Below, one piece after another: positions 63,620-64,000 of a stretch of DNA of 64,000 nt. The translations under genes and the position numbers were made by a program. The first letter of the stretch is position 1, and every line of letters starts with the position of its first letter. The DNA is from Arcuatula senhousia (lineage: Eukaryota > Mollusca > Bivalvia > Mytilida > Mytilidae). The stretch is taken from NCBI GenBank assembly GCA_963971305.1, contig OZ020306.1, forward strand, positions 2,534,842-2,598,841. Reading direction: 5' to 3'. Under the pieces are notes generated by a model. The model did not search any database, was not told where the DNA came from, and saw only the letters and a program-made list of their open reading frames with translations.

Positions 63620-64000
63620 AGGTATGAACCAACTTAGGTAATTTGATTTAAAATGAAAAACTAAACTTTTTTTTAATTTAAGGCTGATTTATGCTTTGTG
63701 AATTAAAGACATTTTAGATTTCAAAGTACAAATTTATATATACGAGTGAACAATTTGAATTTTTTTTCAACAATTATAACGTGACAAAGTTATATGGATT
63801 AAAGCTATAATTCAAGATACTGCAAAATTACGGTTGAAAAAAGTGGAGTCAACTTGAAGATGCTATTGTAGATTTTGTGGTCTCCTTTAGAAATTATTTT
63901 AGGTAAGTCGGAATTTATTGTTTAACATCAACAATGATGTACTTTGTGTAGACACAACCTATGCTAAAATATTTTGAGCTCAATGAGGGTGGAAGAATCG
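63620..64000. other. Window end, non-coding
   Basis: AT-rich sequence with no supported feature. Confidence 0.4.

Overview
This is a eukaryotic window: AT-rich, intron-dense and crowded with mobile elements. The two large gene models and the repeat families point to a bivalve mollusc, most likely a marine mussel (Mytilidae). The species guess rests on recalled repeat types and gene style and is an inference. GENES. (a) A KLHL9/13-like BTB-BACK-Kelch gene lies on the minus strand at 10348-12785. Two coding exons join in frame to 595 codons. (b) A complete copine gene lies on the plus strand at 15857 to about 51700. Fourteen coding exons give 540 codons: C2A, C2B, then the copine von Willebrand A domain. 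Every exon below was placed by splice sites and reading phase. (c) Intron 7 of copine carries two antisense paralogous genes for very small Trp-rich membrane proteins of 84 and 88 aa that I do not recognise. (d) Weaker candidates are a 61-aa single-pass protein (53665-53850), a signal-peptide first exon (54782-54982), leader exons near 3.1 kb and 60.5 kb, and an orphan exon near 63.5 kb. MOBILE ELEMENTS. A Penelope-like element (RT plus GIY-YIG) lies in copine intron 4, inside inverted repeats with a 12-bp direct-repeat flank. A LINE 3' fragment with poly(A) is nested in another repeat at 34.2-35.3 kb. A dead DIRS-type RT/RNase H lies on the minus strand at 52.4-53.5 kb. There are also a tRNA-derived SINE, several MITE-like elements and two abundant unclassified dispersed families. 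The dominant class is about eleven elements sharing one layout: an 11-13 bp terminal repeat, a core of 160-480 bp tandem units, an ACGG/CGT-type microsatellite, and a short hairpin whose arm is the terminal repeat. This resembles non-autonomous Helentron/DINE-1/pearl elements. MOST UNUSUAL. The copine gene has tandemly copied the edges of its own exons at five separate junctions: the exon 5 acceptor, exon 8 donor (27 copies of 51 bp), exon 10 donor, exon 11 acceptor (18 decoys plus the real one), and exon 13 acceptor. This leaves long runs of real-looking but surplus splice sites. The exon 8 array stays in frame and would add 17 aa per unit. A second oddity is a transposon-like element at 58744-59428 whose interior holds about 25 copies of the palindrome AGATATCT between 39-bp inverted ends. 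LAYOUT. 1-10.3 kb: intergenic repeats. 10.3-12.8 kb: KLHL gene. 12.8-15.8 kb: repeats. 15.8-51.7 kb: copine with nested elements and antisense genes. 51.7-64 kb: repeats, the fossil DIRS element and a few weak candidate exons.
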